This document shows, piece by piece, positions 49,402-57,223 of a stretch of 64,000 nucleotides of DNA. Where the stretch lies: positions 80,468-144,467 of the forward strand of contig JAFWUI010000012.1 of the NCBI GenBank assembly GCA_017524145.1, read 5' to 3'. The first letter of the stretch is position 1; every line of letters begins with the position of its first letter. Source of the DNA: Oxalobacter sp. (lineage in GTDB: Bacteria; Pseudomonadota; Gammaproteobacteria; Burkholderiales; Burkholderiaceae_D). A program made the translations under genes and the position numbers. Under the pieces are notes generated by a model. The model saw nothing but the letters and a program-made list of their open reading frames with translations, had not been told where the DNA came from and did no database searches.

Positions 49402-49780
49402 TTTTCTGCAAAAGCAATAAAAATCCCTGATTCTGTTGCTATCTTTTACGATAATTAACGCAAAATACATTATTTTGCCGATTTTTCGACGAATCTCCCA
49501 AGAGCCTTCCGTATCGGAAAAAACCAACAAAATCATAGGTTTTTTGACGGGTTGGTATTGCTTTTAGTCAGGTCACTGGTATACTTCAATATTCGAACTC
49601 ATGATTGGGAGTTGCAAAAAAGCAACTGCATTGCATGGCTGGACAGTTTACCCGGTTCCAGTCATAAAAAGTCAGCAGGACCCAGTCTGGCAAATGAATC
49701 CCGGCTTGAGAGTATGTGCAACAACTTCATTTAAATTGGACTGAAAAAGCTTAATTTTGCACTTATCTACAGGTAAAGTT
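49402..49780 (+). promoter_or_regulatory. Intergenic leader with candidate promoter for CoA-transferase
   Basis: This stretch of 379 bases has no supportable gene. TTGCTT (49558-49563), a 16-base spacer and TATACT (49580-49585) could start a transcript with a leader of about 190 bases before 49781. The leader may fold but shows no known riboswitch that I recognise. Confidence 0.35.
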
Positions 49781-51286
49781 ATGAATAGTGATGTTTTGAA
49801 AGAACGTATCAGGGTTCCTTCCCTGCGAGCAAAAGTCGTCAGTGCTGATGCCGCGGCAGAATACATTACCGATGGTATGTTGGTTGGCATGAGTGGTTTT
49901 ACGCTGGCTGGTGGCGGCAAAGGGGTTCCCCATGCCATTGCCCGTAAAGCACAGGCAAACCCGATGAAGATATCACTATATACAGGCGCATCCTTGGGTA
50001 ATGATGTTGATGAAGCGTTGTCCAATGCCCATGCCCTTTCCCATCGCGGTCCATTCCAGACTTCCCGTACTTTGCGGAATGCCATCAACCGTGGCGAACT
50101 CATGTACATCGACAGCCACCTGTCCGAAACGGCGGAGACAATCATCAAACGTGGCCAGCATATGGAAGTGGCGATCCTGGAAGCTGTTTCCATTACGGAA
50201 GAAGGCAAGATCATTCCAACGACCTCTGTTGGCAACAATGAAATTTTTGCCCAGATGGCAGATAAGGTCATTGTAGAAATCAACCTGGCTTATTCACTGG
50301 CGTTGGAAGGTGCGCATGACATTGCCTATTTCAAGCGGTATCCTGACGCTGAACCTATCGGCATCATGAAACCTTCTGACCGTATCGGTGATATCGGCAT
50401 CCAGGTTCCACTGGACAAGATTGTTGCAATCGTCATCACCAATGAAATGGATACGCCTTCTGCCAATCTGCCGCCTGATGCGGAGACCGAGCAGATTGCT
50501 GGCCATCTGATTGATTATTTCAAACGTGAAATCCGTCATGGGCGCCTCACCAGCAGCCTGCGTCCGCTTCAGTCCGGTATCGGCACCATCGCAAATGCGG
50601 TCATGTCGGGCCTGCGCACAGGCCCATTTGGTCATCTGACCATGTTCTCTGAAGTCATGCAGGATTCCACCTTCGAGCTCATTGACGCAGGTATGATGGA
50701 TTTTGCATCTGCAACTGCCATTACATTGACAGATGAGATGAGCCATAGGGTTTTCGATCATTTTGAGCGTTACAAGAACAATGTGGTTATCCGTCCGCAG
50801 CGTTTTTCCAATCATCCAGGGATTGTCCAGCGTCTGGGACTGATTACCATCAATACCGCTTTGGAAGCGGATATCTATGGCCATATCAATTCCACCCATG
50901 TGATGGGGACCCATATGATGAACGGTATCGGTGGATCCGGAGACTTTACCCACAATGCGCATACAGCAGTGTTTGTCACCAAGTCTGTTGCGAAGGACGG
51001 CATCATTTCCAGTATCGTGCCGATGGTGCCGCATGTTGACCATACCGAACATGATGTCGATATCCTGGTGACGGAAGTTGGGTTGGCTGACCTGCGTGGC
51101 CTCGCTCCCCGTGAACGGGCTCAGACCATCATCAACAACTGTGTGACCGGTGAATTCAAGGATATGCTGGTTGACTATGTCAAAGAAGCCAACCGTCGCG
51201 GTGGGCAGACACCGCATGTCCTGGAAGAGGCACTTTCATGGCATCAGCGTCTGCTGGAAACAGGTTCAATGAAGAAACATCGATAA
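49781..51286 (+). CDS. Acetyl-CoA hydrolase/transferase family (succinate CoA-transferase type)
   Basis: This 501-residue class I CoA-transferase has VGMSGFTLAGGGKGVPHAIA near the N terminus. The catalytic glutamate is probably E291 in MFSEVMQDSTFELIDAG, matching Glu294 of Acetobacter AarC in position. GIGGSGDFTHNAHTAVFVTK near the end contacts CoA. Length and motifs fit succinyl-CoA:acetate CoA-transferase or acetyl-CoA hydrolase; which carboxylate is used cannot be told. Start ATG 49781 has AGGTAA upstream; the open frame runs 24 bases further. It is followed by a strong terminator, so a single-gene unit. In an acetate- or oxalate-type anaerobe it could conserve CoA thioester energy. Confidence 0.88.
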   Translation: MNSDVLKERIRVPSLRAKVVSADAAAEYITDGMLVGMSGFTLAGGGKGVPHAIARKAQANPMKISLYTGASLGNDVDEALSNAHALSHRGPFQTSRTLRNAINRGELMYIDSHLSETAETIIKRGQHMEVAILEAVSITEEGKIIPTTSVGNNEIFAQMADKVIVEINLAYSLALEGAHDIAYFKRYPDAEPIGIMKPSDRIGDIGIQVPLDKIVAIVITNEMDTPSANLPPDAETEQIAGHLIDYFKREIRHGRLTSSLRPLQSGIGTIANAVMSGLRTGPFGHLTMFSEVMQDSTFELIDAGMMDFASATAITLTDEMSHRVFDHFERYKNNVVIRPQRFSNHPGIVQRLGLITINTALEADIYGHINSTHVMGTHMMNGIGGSGDFTHNAHTAVFVTKSVAKDGIISSIVPMVPHVDHTEHDVDILVTEVGLADLRGLAPRERAQTIINNCVTGEFKDMLVDYVKEANRRGGQTPHVLEEALSWHQRLLETGSMKKHR

Positions 51287-51307
51287 GGCCCGGCAATATC
51301 GGAAGAA

Positions 51308-51343
51308 AAGCCTGGTAGATTTCCGTCTACCAGGCTTTTTTTT
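51308..51343 (+). terminator. Rho-independent terminator
   Basis: A 12-bp perfect stem (AAGCCTGGTAGA / TCTACCAGGCTT) with a 6-base loop is followed by a T run, 21 bases after the CoA-transferase stop. Confidence 0.9.
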
Positions 51344-51432
51344 AACTTCAGGAAACCGTTGTTTTGTTTATTTGCCATTACAGTTTCTTATGAGGTTGTC
51401 CCGTTGTTTTAAAATCAAAGGTTTTTTATGAA

Positions 51433-51449
51433 GATGATGTGAAATCATC
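51433..51449. promoter_or_regulatory. Inverted repeat upstream of porin
   Basis: A perfect dyad GATGAT-GTGAA-ATCATC lies about 120 bases before the porin start in an A/T-rich region. It could be a regulator site; no protein is assigned. Confidence 0.35.
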
Positions 51450-51571
51450 ATAAATAATGTAGATTTAGCGTTATTTGTTGCAAGAAAGGCAGTTTGTTAT
51501 GGATAGTCGTCTTCTCAAGGATTTCAGTTTTTTATAAAATCCCTCTTTTTCAAAAGGATTTTTTTCGGTTT

Positions 51572-52630
51572 ATGAAAAAGACGGTTGTTGCCATTGCTGT
51601 TGGCTTTTTGGCGGGCATCGCCCATGCACAGACCAATGTCACCATCAATGGTCAGTTGGATATCGGTGTCCTGAAGGAAACAGGGTCTGATACCCGGATG
51701 ATGCGTAACCACGACAATCTGCTGAGGTTCAAAGGGTCGGAAGAGCTTGGCAATGGCAACCAGGCGGTTTTCAACCTTGAACACCGTTGGGATTCCAGCG
51801 ATGGTGCACGTTGTTCAGGAAACAATGCCATTGACCGCCTGCATGATACACCGGGTGTGGATTGGCAGGGTGCCGCCAATGTCGGTGTACAAAACAAGGA
51901 ATGGGGCAGGGTGCTTCTGGGGCGTGTCAGCAATGTCTCCGGTGAGAATTACAGCAAGGTCGACCCTTTCCTGTTTGATGGCATCGCATTGTCTGTCGGC
52001 AATATGACTGTCCTCAGTTCCAGCCAGACACCGGATTCCATCCGCTATGACAGTCCTTCATGGCATGGCCTGCGTTTCAACGGCAGTTATTCGGTCGGTA
52101 AAAGCAAGCACATCAATGACTATAACAAATCGTATGGCAATGATGGTTTTGTGCTCGGTGCCGTCTATGAAAATGACAGTTTCTTCCTGTTGGCTGACTA
52201 TGAACGTATCCAGGATTCCGATAAATCCTGGGGATGGAACGTCGGGGCGGGCTATACCGTCAATGACCTGACACTGACGCTGGGCTACCATACCCATAAG
52301 GTCAGCCGTGCGGTCATGTACAAACTGCTTGAAGAGAACAATGCGCTGAAACAGAACAGTGTAACCGCAGCGGCAAAATACCAGACCGGTCCACATACGT
52401 TCAAGTTTTCCTACAACTGGGGGCAGGCTGACAGTGATGGTGAATATAACGGCCATTCCAATAAATACGGCTTTGGCTATGATTATGCGTTGTCCAAGCG
52501 GACTACCCTTTATACAATCGTTGCCTATATAGACAGCTCGAACAGCAAGATGGGCAGGCTTTACAACACCAACGGTACTGAAAGTGATTCCATGACAGGG
52601 GTCAATTTCGGTATCACACACCGCTTCTAA
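51572..52630 (+). CDS. Gram-negative general porin (16-strand trimeric type)
   Basis: This 352-residue outer-membrane porin has a signal peptide KKTVVAIAVGFLAGIAHA|Q. The first strand is NVTINGQLDIGVLKETGSD, and the chain ends with the C-terminal Phe motif GVNFGITHRF that BAM recognises. Alternating aromatic and small residues give the beta pattern throughout, and the L3-like loop region (~125-150) is acidic. It is a betaproteobacterial OmpC/PorB-like family member. Start ATG 51572 is fixed by the signal peptide. Confidence 0.9.
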   Translation: MKKTVVAIAVGFLAGIAHAQTNVTINGQLDIGVLKETGSDTRMMRNHDNLLRFKGSEELGNGNQAVFNLEHRWDSSDGARCSGNNAIDRLHDTPGVDWQGAANVGVQNKEWGRVLLGRVSNVSGENYSKVDPFLFDGIALSVGNMTVLSSSQTPDSIRYDSPSWHGLRFNGSYSVGKSKHINDYNKSYGNDGFVLGAVYENDSFFLLADYERIQDSDKSWGWNVGAGYTVNDLTLTLGYHTHKVSRAVMYKLLEENNALKQNSVTAAAKYQTGPHTFKFSYNWGQADSDGEYNGHSNKYGFGYDYALSKRTTLYTIVAYIDSSNSKMGRLYNTNGTESDSMTGVNFGITHRF

Positions 52631-52648
52631 AGGTTTTGGGGATCAACC

Positions 52649-54031
52649 ATGGCGACAGAAGGAAAACGAGAGAAGTTCTCTTCCCGCTTTGGATTCCTGC
52701 TGGTTGCAGCAGGCTGTGCAATCGGCCTTGGCAATGTCTGGCGTTTTCCCCATATGGCAGGACAGTGCGGTGGAGCACTTTTCGTCCTGATTTACCTGGC
52801 GTTCCTGTTTGCGGTCGGATTGCCTTTCCTGATTATTGAAATTGCTGTCGGGCGCGCAGCACGGAAGTCCTTGTCGGGTGCCTTTGAGGAGCTTGCGGGT
52901 GAAAAGACTGGATGGCGCCATCATAAGTACTGGATGATTGCCGGCAACTATATCCTGATGTCTTTCTACGGGTTGATAACAGGGTGGCTGCTGTATTACA
53001 GCGTCCGTTTCGCCACAGGTGGATTTCCGGAAAAGATTTCTGAGGCGCAGGCGGTAGAGGCGTTCACCGGTCTGTTGGCGGATCCTGCCATTATGTTCAT
53101 CTGTATGCTGGCCTGTTCGGCAGTGGCCTTCTGGGTGATTGGTATGGGAGTCGTCAAGGGTGTTGAACGGATCACCAAACCGATGATGATCCTGCTGTTG
53201 GTGATGCTTGTCGCCATGTCGGTGCATTCCGTTTTCCTGCCGGGATTTGGCGAGGGCATTTCTTATTACCTGGTTCCAGATGGTGAAAGGATGGAAAAGA
53301 TCGGTCTGCTGAAGATTGTCTGGAGTGCCATGGGACAGGCATTCTTCACATTGAGTATCGGAATCGGCTCCATCGAGATTTTCGGAACATATGCCAACAA
53401 AGACAGTTCAGTGGTTTCAGAAGCGGCATGGATTGCCATTCTGGATACAGTGGTGGCAGTGCTTGCCGGTTTTGTGATTTTCCCTGCCTGTTTCACATTT
53501 GGCGTTGAGCCATCGGCGGGCCCAGGGCTGATTTTCATCACGCTGAATACGGTTTTTTCCAATATTGCCGGTGGGATGTTCTGGGGGTCGCTGTTTTTCT
53601 TCTTCATGCTGTTTGCCGCCATGACGACGTTGATTGCCGTCTATGAGAACATCATCTCCATGACGATAGAGCTTTTCAATATCAGCCGGAAACGGTCGGT
53701 CATCATCAATTTCATCGTGCTGACAGCCCTTTCAATACCGGTATTGCTGGGGTTCAATGTGCTGGATTTCATCCATCCGATGGGGGGAGACAGCACCATC
53801 CTGGATTTACAGGATTTCCTGATTTCCAACAACATCCTGCCGCTGGGCTCAGTCCTGTTCGTCCTTTTCGTGACGGCGAGGAATGGGATGCAGTGGGAAA
53901 AGTTTGTCGCTGAAGTCAATACAGGGGCTGGGGCGAAACTGCCGGCGTCACTTCTCTGGTATTTCCGTTATATCCTGCCTGTCGTGGTTGTTGTCCTGCT
54001 GGTTGCCGGCTATTTCGATATTTTTGCCTGA
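52649..54031 (+). CDS. NSS-family sodium-dependent symporter (copy A)
   Basis: This 460-residue inner-membrane protein has about 11-12 spans. The NSS hallmark FLLVAAGCAIGLGNVWRFPH lies in the first span (unwound Na+/substrate site). Bacterial NSS proteins (LeuT, TnaT, MhsT) carry amino acids with Na+; the substrate here is unknown. It starts 18 bases after the porin and may be co-transcribed with it. A second NSS gene is encoded on the opposite strand 1.2 kb away. Confidence 0.88.
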   Translation: MATEGKREKFSSRFGFLLVAAGCAIGLGNVWRFPHMAGQCGGALFVLIYLAFLFAVGLPFLIIEIAVGRAARKSLSGAFEELAGEKTGWRHHKYWMIAGNYILMSFYGLITGWLLYYSVRFATGGFPEKISEAQAVEAFTGLLADPAIMFICMLACSAVAFWVIGMGVVKGVERITKPMMILLLVMLVAMSVHSVFLPGFGEGISYYLVPDGERMEKIGLLKIVWSAMGQAFFTLSIGIGSIEIFGTYANKDSSVVSEAAWIAILDTVVAVLAGFVIFPACFTFGVEPSAGPGLIFITLNTVFSNIAGGMFWGSLFFFFMLFAAMTTLIAVYENIISMTIELFNISRKRSVIINFIVLTALSIPVLLGFNVLDFIHPMGGDSTILDLQDFLISNNILPLGSVLFVLFVTARNGMQWEKFVAEVNTGAGAKLPASLLWYFRYILPVVVVVLLVAGYFDIFA

Positions 54032-54305
54032 AACTGGCCCTTCCCAAGATTTGAAGAATAGATGTGCAGGCAGACTCTCCTCCCTGTCCTGAGTCAGCCT
54101 AAACGGTACTGCTTGAAAATTCTTCCCGTTTTTCTCCTATAATGTTTTTATTGTTGGTATAACAACTTAGGATAATTGTCCGGAAAGAATGGAAATAATT
54201 GGCAAAGTTCTGCACGCCTTGCCGATGAACTTCAGGATACAGGGCAACTGACATGCAGGGCTCAAGGTGCTTTCGATAAAAACATCGTCTGACAAGGAGA
54301 AATAA

Positions 54306-54530
54306 ATGATAGTACACACATACGAAGTATCGATGCCGCGTGAAATATATGAAGCTCTCCAACTTGTCTCAAAAGAAAAGGGAGTATACATAGAGCACTT
54401 AATCCAAGATGTTCTTTCGGACTACCTGAAAGAAGAATTGCTCGGAATTATATCCCCAGCAACAGACACCCAGAAAAAAGCATTGGATTACTTAAAAGCA
54501 CTTTATTTCATCGATACGATAGAGCAATAA
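54306..54530 (+). CDS. Small ribbon-helix-helix-like protein
   Basis: This 74-residue protein has a strong ribosome site (AAGGAG) nine bases ahead. The first half fits an RHH fold: strand TYEVSMP, helix REIYEALQLVSKEKG, helix VYIEHLIQDVLSDYLKE. A DNA-binding or antitoxin role is possible. A+T content and codons look unlike the flanking transporter genes, suggesting acquired DNA. No matched toxin is evident; the next gene encodes a membrane protein. Confidence 0.6.
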   Translation: MIVHTYEVSMPREIYEALQLVSKEKGVYIEHLIQDVLSDYLKEELLGIISPATDTQKKALDYLKALYFIDTIEQ

Positions 54531-54577
54531 CATCCTCAATCCCAAGATTCTTTGCAACAGAAAAAGAAAGGCTGAAG

Positions 54578-54979
54578 ATGCTTCTTGAAACACTTATCAA
54601 ATCGTTGGTTGTAGCAGGCGGAATGTGTTTGATTGGATTCTTGATAGGCAAATTCCGGGACAGAAAAAAGAAGCCTATTCAAGAGGAAAACAAAGAGCTT
54701 CAGCCCGAGGAAAAGAAAGAAGAGTCTCAGTCCGGTAACAATATGACAATCACAATCAGAAAGTCATGGTTCTATATCTTGGTATGCGGATTTGTTGCGC
54801 TTATCGTTTACAACATATATTTAAGCAAACAAATCATCGGGCTGAAAGACGACATCTTGAATGTAGAAGAAGCCAGTAGAGATTCGGATAACGACCTGCA
54901 CAAAAGACTGATAGTGCTGGAACTTGGCATAAATCCAAGATACGAAGCGTACAGGAAACGCAAGCTCGACAGTGATTAA
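54578..54979 (+). CDS. Small two-span membrane protein, unrecognised
   Basis: This 133-residue protein has a first hydrophobic segment (~6-25, LIKSLVVAGGMCLIGFLIG) and a charged Lys/Glu linker. A second span follows (~63-81, WFYILVCGFVALIVYNIYL) with a helical charged tail. An AAAGAAAGG site lies upstream. It lies 47 bases after the RHH-like gene on the same strand and shares its A+T-rich composition, so the two may form one accessory unit. I do not recognise a family. Confidence 0.55.
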   Translation: MLLETLIKSLVVAGGMCLIGFLIGKFRDRKKKPIQEENKELQPEEKKEESQSGNNMTITIRKSWFYILVCGFVALIVYNIYLSKQIIGLKDDILNVEEASRDSDNDLHKRLIVLELGINPRYEAYRKRKLDSD

Positions 54980-55084
54980 GAAAATCACCCCACCGGAGCA
55001 TGAGATGAAGATAGAAACAACATAGGGAACATGTACCAACAATTAATGACTGTAGCCATAGACACTCTTTGTTGGAGATAAATC

Positions 55085-55280
55085 CTATGCAAGTGTTGAA
55101 AGGGGCCGGAAAGACAATCTGTCAAGATGGTTCTGTTTGCTCTCTCTCATTTCTTTCCAACAAGCAAGAAAAAAAGGCAGATTATCGTTAGTCCAGTCTT
55201 TGTTCTTCTTTAAAACCAAGATAAAGATAAGCTTGCTCTTCAGTGATGCCGCTTTGAAGGAACATCTCAATAGAGCCCAT
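55085..55280 (-). other. Possible small gene after NSS copy B, frame broken
   Basis: The stop of the NSS gene is followed at once by ATG 55280, which reads MGSIEMFLQSGITEEQAYLY and LGFKEEQRLD, then TAA at 55188. One frame over, the sequence continues NDNLPFFLACWKEMRESK to a TAG at 55085. Removing one T near 55190 would join both into a ~65-residue protein. It may be a real coupled small gene with a lesion, or chance. It does not resemble the MetS-type small subunits of some NSS transporters (no membrane span). Confidence 0.3.
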
Positions 55281-56627
55281 CTATTGTAGCCCTTGGAAAA
55301 GGATGATGGCGATGACAGCAGGGGCGATATAGCGGAAGAAAGGTTTCATCAGGCGGAGCCAGAGAGGATTTCCATTGCCAGCCAGGCGTTTTGCAAATAC
55401 CGGCCAGATTTTCCACCCCACCAGCAGGGATGCGGCGATGGCACTCACAGGCATCATCAGGTTTGAACTGGAGAAGTCAAGCAGGTCAAACAGGTTCTTG
55501 CCGAACAGCGTATAGTCTTTCCAGATACCGAAGGAAAGGGAAGCGCCAATCCCGACAATGAACATCAGGATAGACACGATAATGGTTGTTTTCGTGCGGC
55601 TGGTGTTGTATTCATCGACGAAGAAACCGGTGACGGGTTCCAGCAGGGAAACCGAAGAGGAAAGTGCCGCGATGAACAGCAGGAAAAAGAACAGCAGTCC
55701 GAAGAAAGTGCCGCCAGCCATCTGTTCAAAGATTGCGGGCATGGAAATGAAGGTCAGGCCGGGTCCCGCCTGCGGGTCGATGCCGAAAACTGTGATGGCG
55801 GGCAGGATCATCAGCCCACAAAGGAAGCTGATGCCGACAGTCAGGCAGACGACATTGAGGGCTGTCCGGTGGATGGGGATGTCTTTGCCTGCATAAGAAC
55901 CATAGGCAATCATGATGGCCATACCGATGGACATGGAGAAGAATGCCAGCCCTGTCACATCAATCAGCATTGCGGAAGTGACTTTGCTGAAATCCGGTTG
56001 GAGGAAAAGGACAATCCCGTTGATGGCGCCAGGCAAAGTCATGACACGGCCAATCAGGACAAGGACCAGCAGGAACAGCATGGTCATCAGGTATTTGCAT
56101 CCCCGCTCGATGCCTTTCTGGATGCCTGCAATGATGACGCAGGCGGTGGCAGCCATGAACAGCGCATGGTAGAACAGCGGTTCAACAGGATTGGCGACAA
56201 AGGTCTCGAAGATATGGGTGAGTTCCTTGGCGTTGGAGGTTGCCAGGGAACCCTGCATGAACTTGAAGAAGTATGCAATGGTCCATCCACCGACGACGCT
56301 GTAGAACGACAGGAGGATGAAAGCACAGAAAACACTGAGGTAGCCGATGATTTTCCAGCGTTTTCCGCCGAGGCGTTCATAAGCACCGACCGCACCGCGT
56401 TGTGCGAGGGAACCAATCGTCATTTCAGCGGTCATCAGTGCAACGCCCAAGGTGGCGCTGATGATCAGGAAGAGGACCAGGAAGATGCCGCCGCCGTTTT
56501 TCGCCACCATATAAGGGAATTTCCAGATGGAACCCAAGCCGATTGCAGAGCCTGCGGCAGCCAGGATGAAACCGATCCTTGAGCCCCATGAGCCGCGTGT
56601 TGATTGGTTGTTTTTCCCTGCATCCAT
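55281..56627 (-). CDS. NSS-family sodium-dependent symporter (copy B)
   Basis: This 448-residue protein has about 11-12 spans, with FILAAAGSAIGLGSIWKFPY in the first span, as in LeuT-type symporters. Other family features are the EMTIGSLAQRGAVGAYERL loop and the PVSAIAASLLVGW span near the end. It differs clearly from copy A in sequence, so it is not a recent duplicate. It follows ubiX by 5 bases, closing the leftward nitroreductase-tex-ubiX-NSS set. Substrate unknown; amino acid likely. Confidence 0.87.
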   Translation of the reverse strand: MDAGKNNQSTRGSWGSRIGFILAAAGSAIGLGSIWKFPYMVAKNGGGIFLVLFLIISATLGVALMTAEMTIGSLAQRGAVGAYERLGGKRWKIIGYLSVFCAFILLSFYSVVGGWTIAYFFKFMQGSLATSNAKELTHIFETFVANPVEPLFYHALFMAATACVIIAGIQKGIERGCKYLMTMLFLLVLVLIGRVMTLPGAINGIVLFLQPDFSKVTSAMLIDVTGLAFFSMSIGMAIMIAYGSYAGKDIPIHRTALNVVCLTVGISFLCGLMILPAITVFGIDPQAGPGLTFISMPAIFEQMAGGTFFGLLFFFLLFIAALSSSVSLLEPVTGFFVDEYNTSRTKTTIIVSILMFIVGIGASLSFGIWKDYTLFGKNLFDLLDFSSSNLMMPVSAIAASLLVGWKIWPVFAKRLAGNGNPLWLRLMKPFFRYIAPAVIAIILFQGLQ

Positions 56628-56632
56628 CTTGG

Positions 56633-57223
56633 TTATCCTGTGATGCCGTTCCAGACAGAAAGGCTGTCATCGGTGATGTTGAAAAGCTGCAGAACCCGTC
56701 GCAATGTCTGCCCAACCATGTCATCGATTGACTGTGGATGGTTGTAGAAAGCAGGGACTGGTGGATAAATGATGCCGCCCATTTCCGTGACTGATGCCAT
56801 ATTCCGGATATGCACCAGGTTCAGTGGCGCTTCCCGGGTGAGCAGGACCAGTTTCCGGCGTTCTTTCAGGGTGACATCTGCCGATCGGGTAATGAGGTTG
56901 TCACAGAAACCATGTGCAACAGCGGCAAGAGTCCGCATGGAACAGGGGGCAATCACCATGCCTTCGCAGGTGAAGGAACCACTGGCGATGGGTGCACCGA
57001 TGTCATGGACATTGTAAACATGGTCTGCCAGTCCATCAGCCTGGTCTGTGGACATTCCCATTTCATGGGCAAGGTTGAGGCTTCCGGCTTCTGAGATGAC
57101 CAGATGGGTCTCGATGTCAGGCCTCTGGCGCAGGAGTTTCAGCAGGGTTATGCCATAGATGGTGCCACTTGCACCGGTTATGGCAACAATGAAACGTTTT
57201 TTTATGGAAGATTGCGTATTCAT
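56633..57223 (-). CDS. ubiX: UbiX-type flavin prenyltransferase
   Basis: This 196-residue enzyme makes prenylated FMN from FMN and dimethylallyl phosphate for UbiD-type decarboxylases. FIVAITGASGTIYGITLLKL, EGMVIAPCSMRTLAAVAHGF and REAPLNLVHIRNM are conserved. Start ATG 57223 overlaps the tex stop (ATGA). The reading frame is open 24 codons further upstream, but that part lies inside tex. A UbiD partner is not in the window. Confidence 0.92.
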   Translation of the reverse strand: MNTQSSIKKRFIVAITGASGTIYGITLLKLLRQRPDIETHLVISEAGSLNLAHEMGMSTDQADGLADHVYNVHDIGAPIASGSFTCEGMVIAPCSMRTLAAVAHGFCDNLITRSADVTLKERRKLVLLTREAPLNLVHIRNMASVTEMGGIIYPPVPAFYNHPQSIDDMVGQTLRRVLQLFNITDDSLSVWNGITG

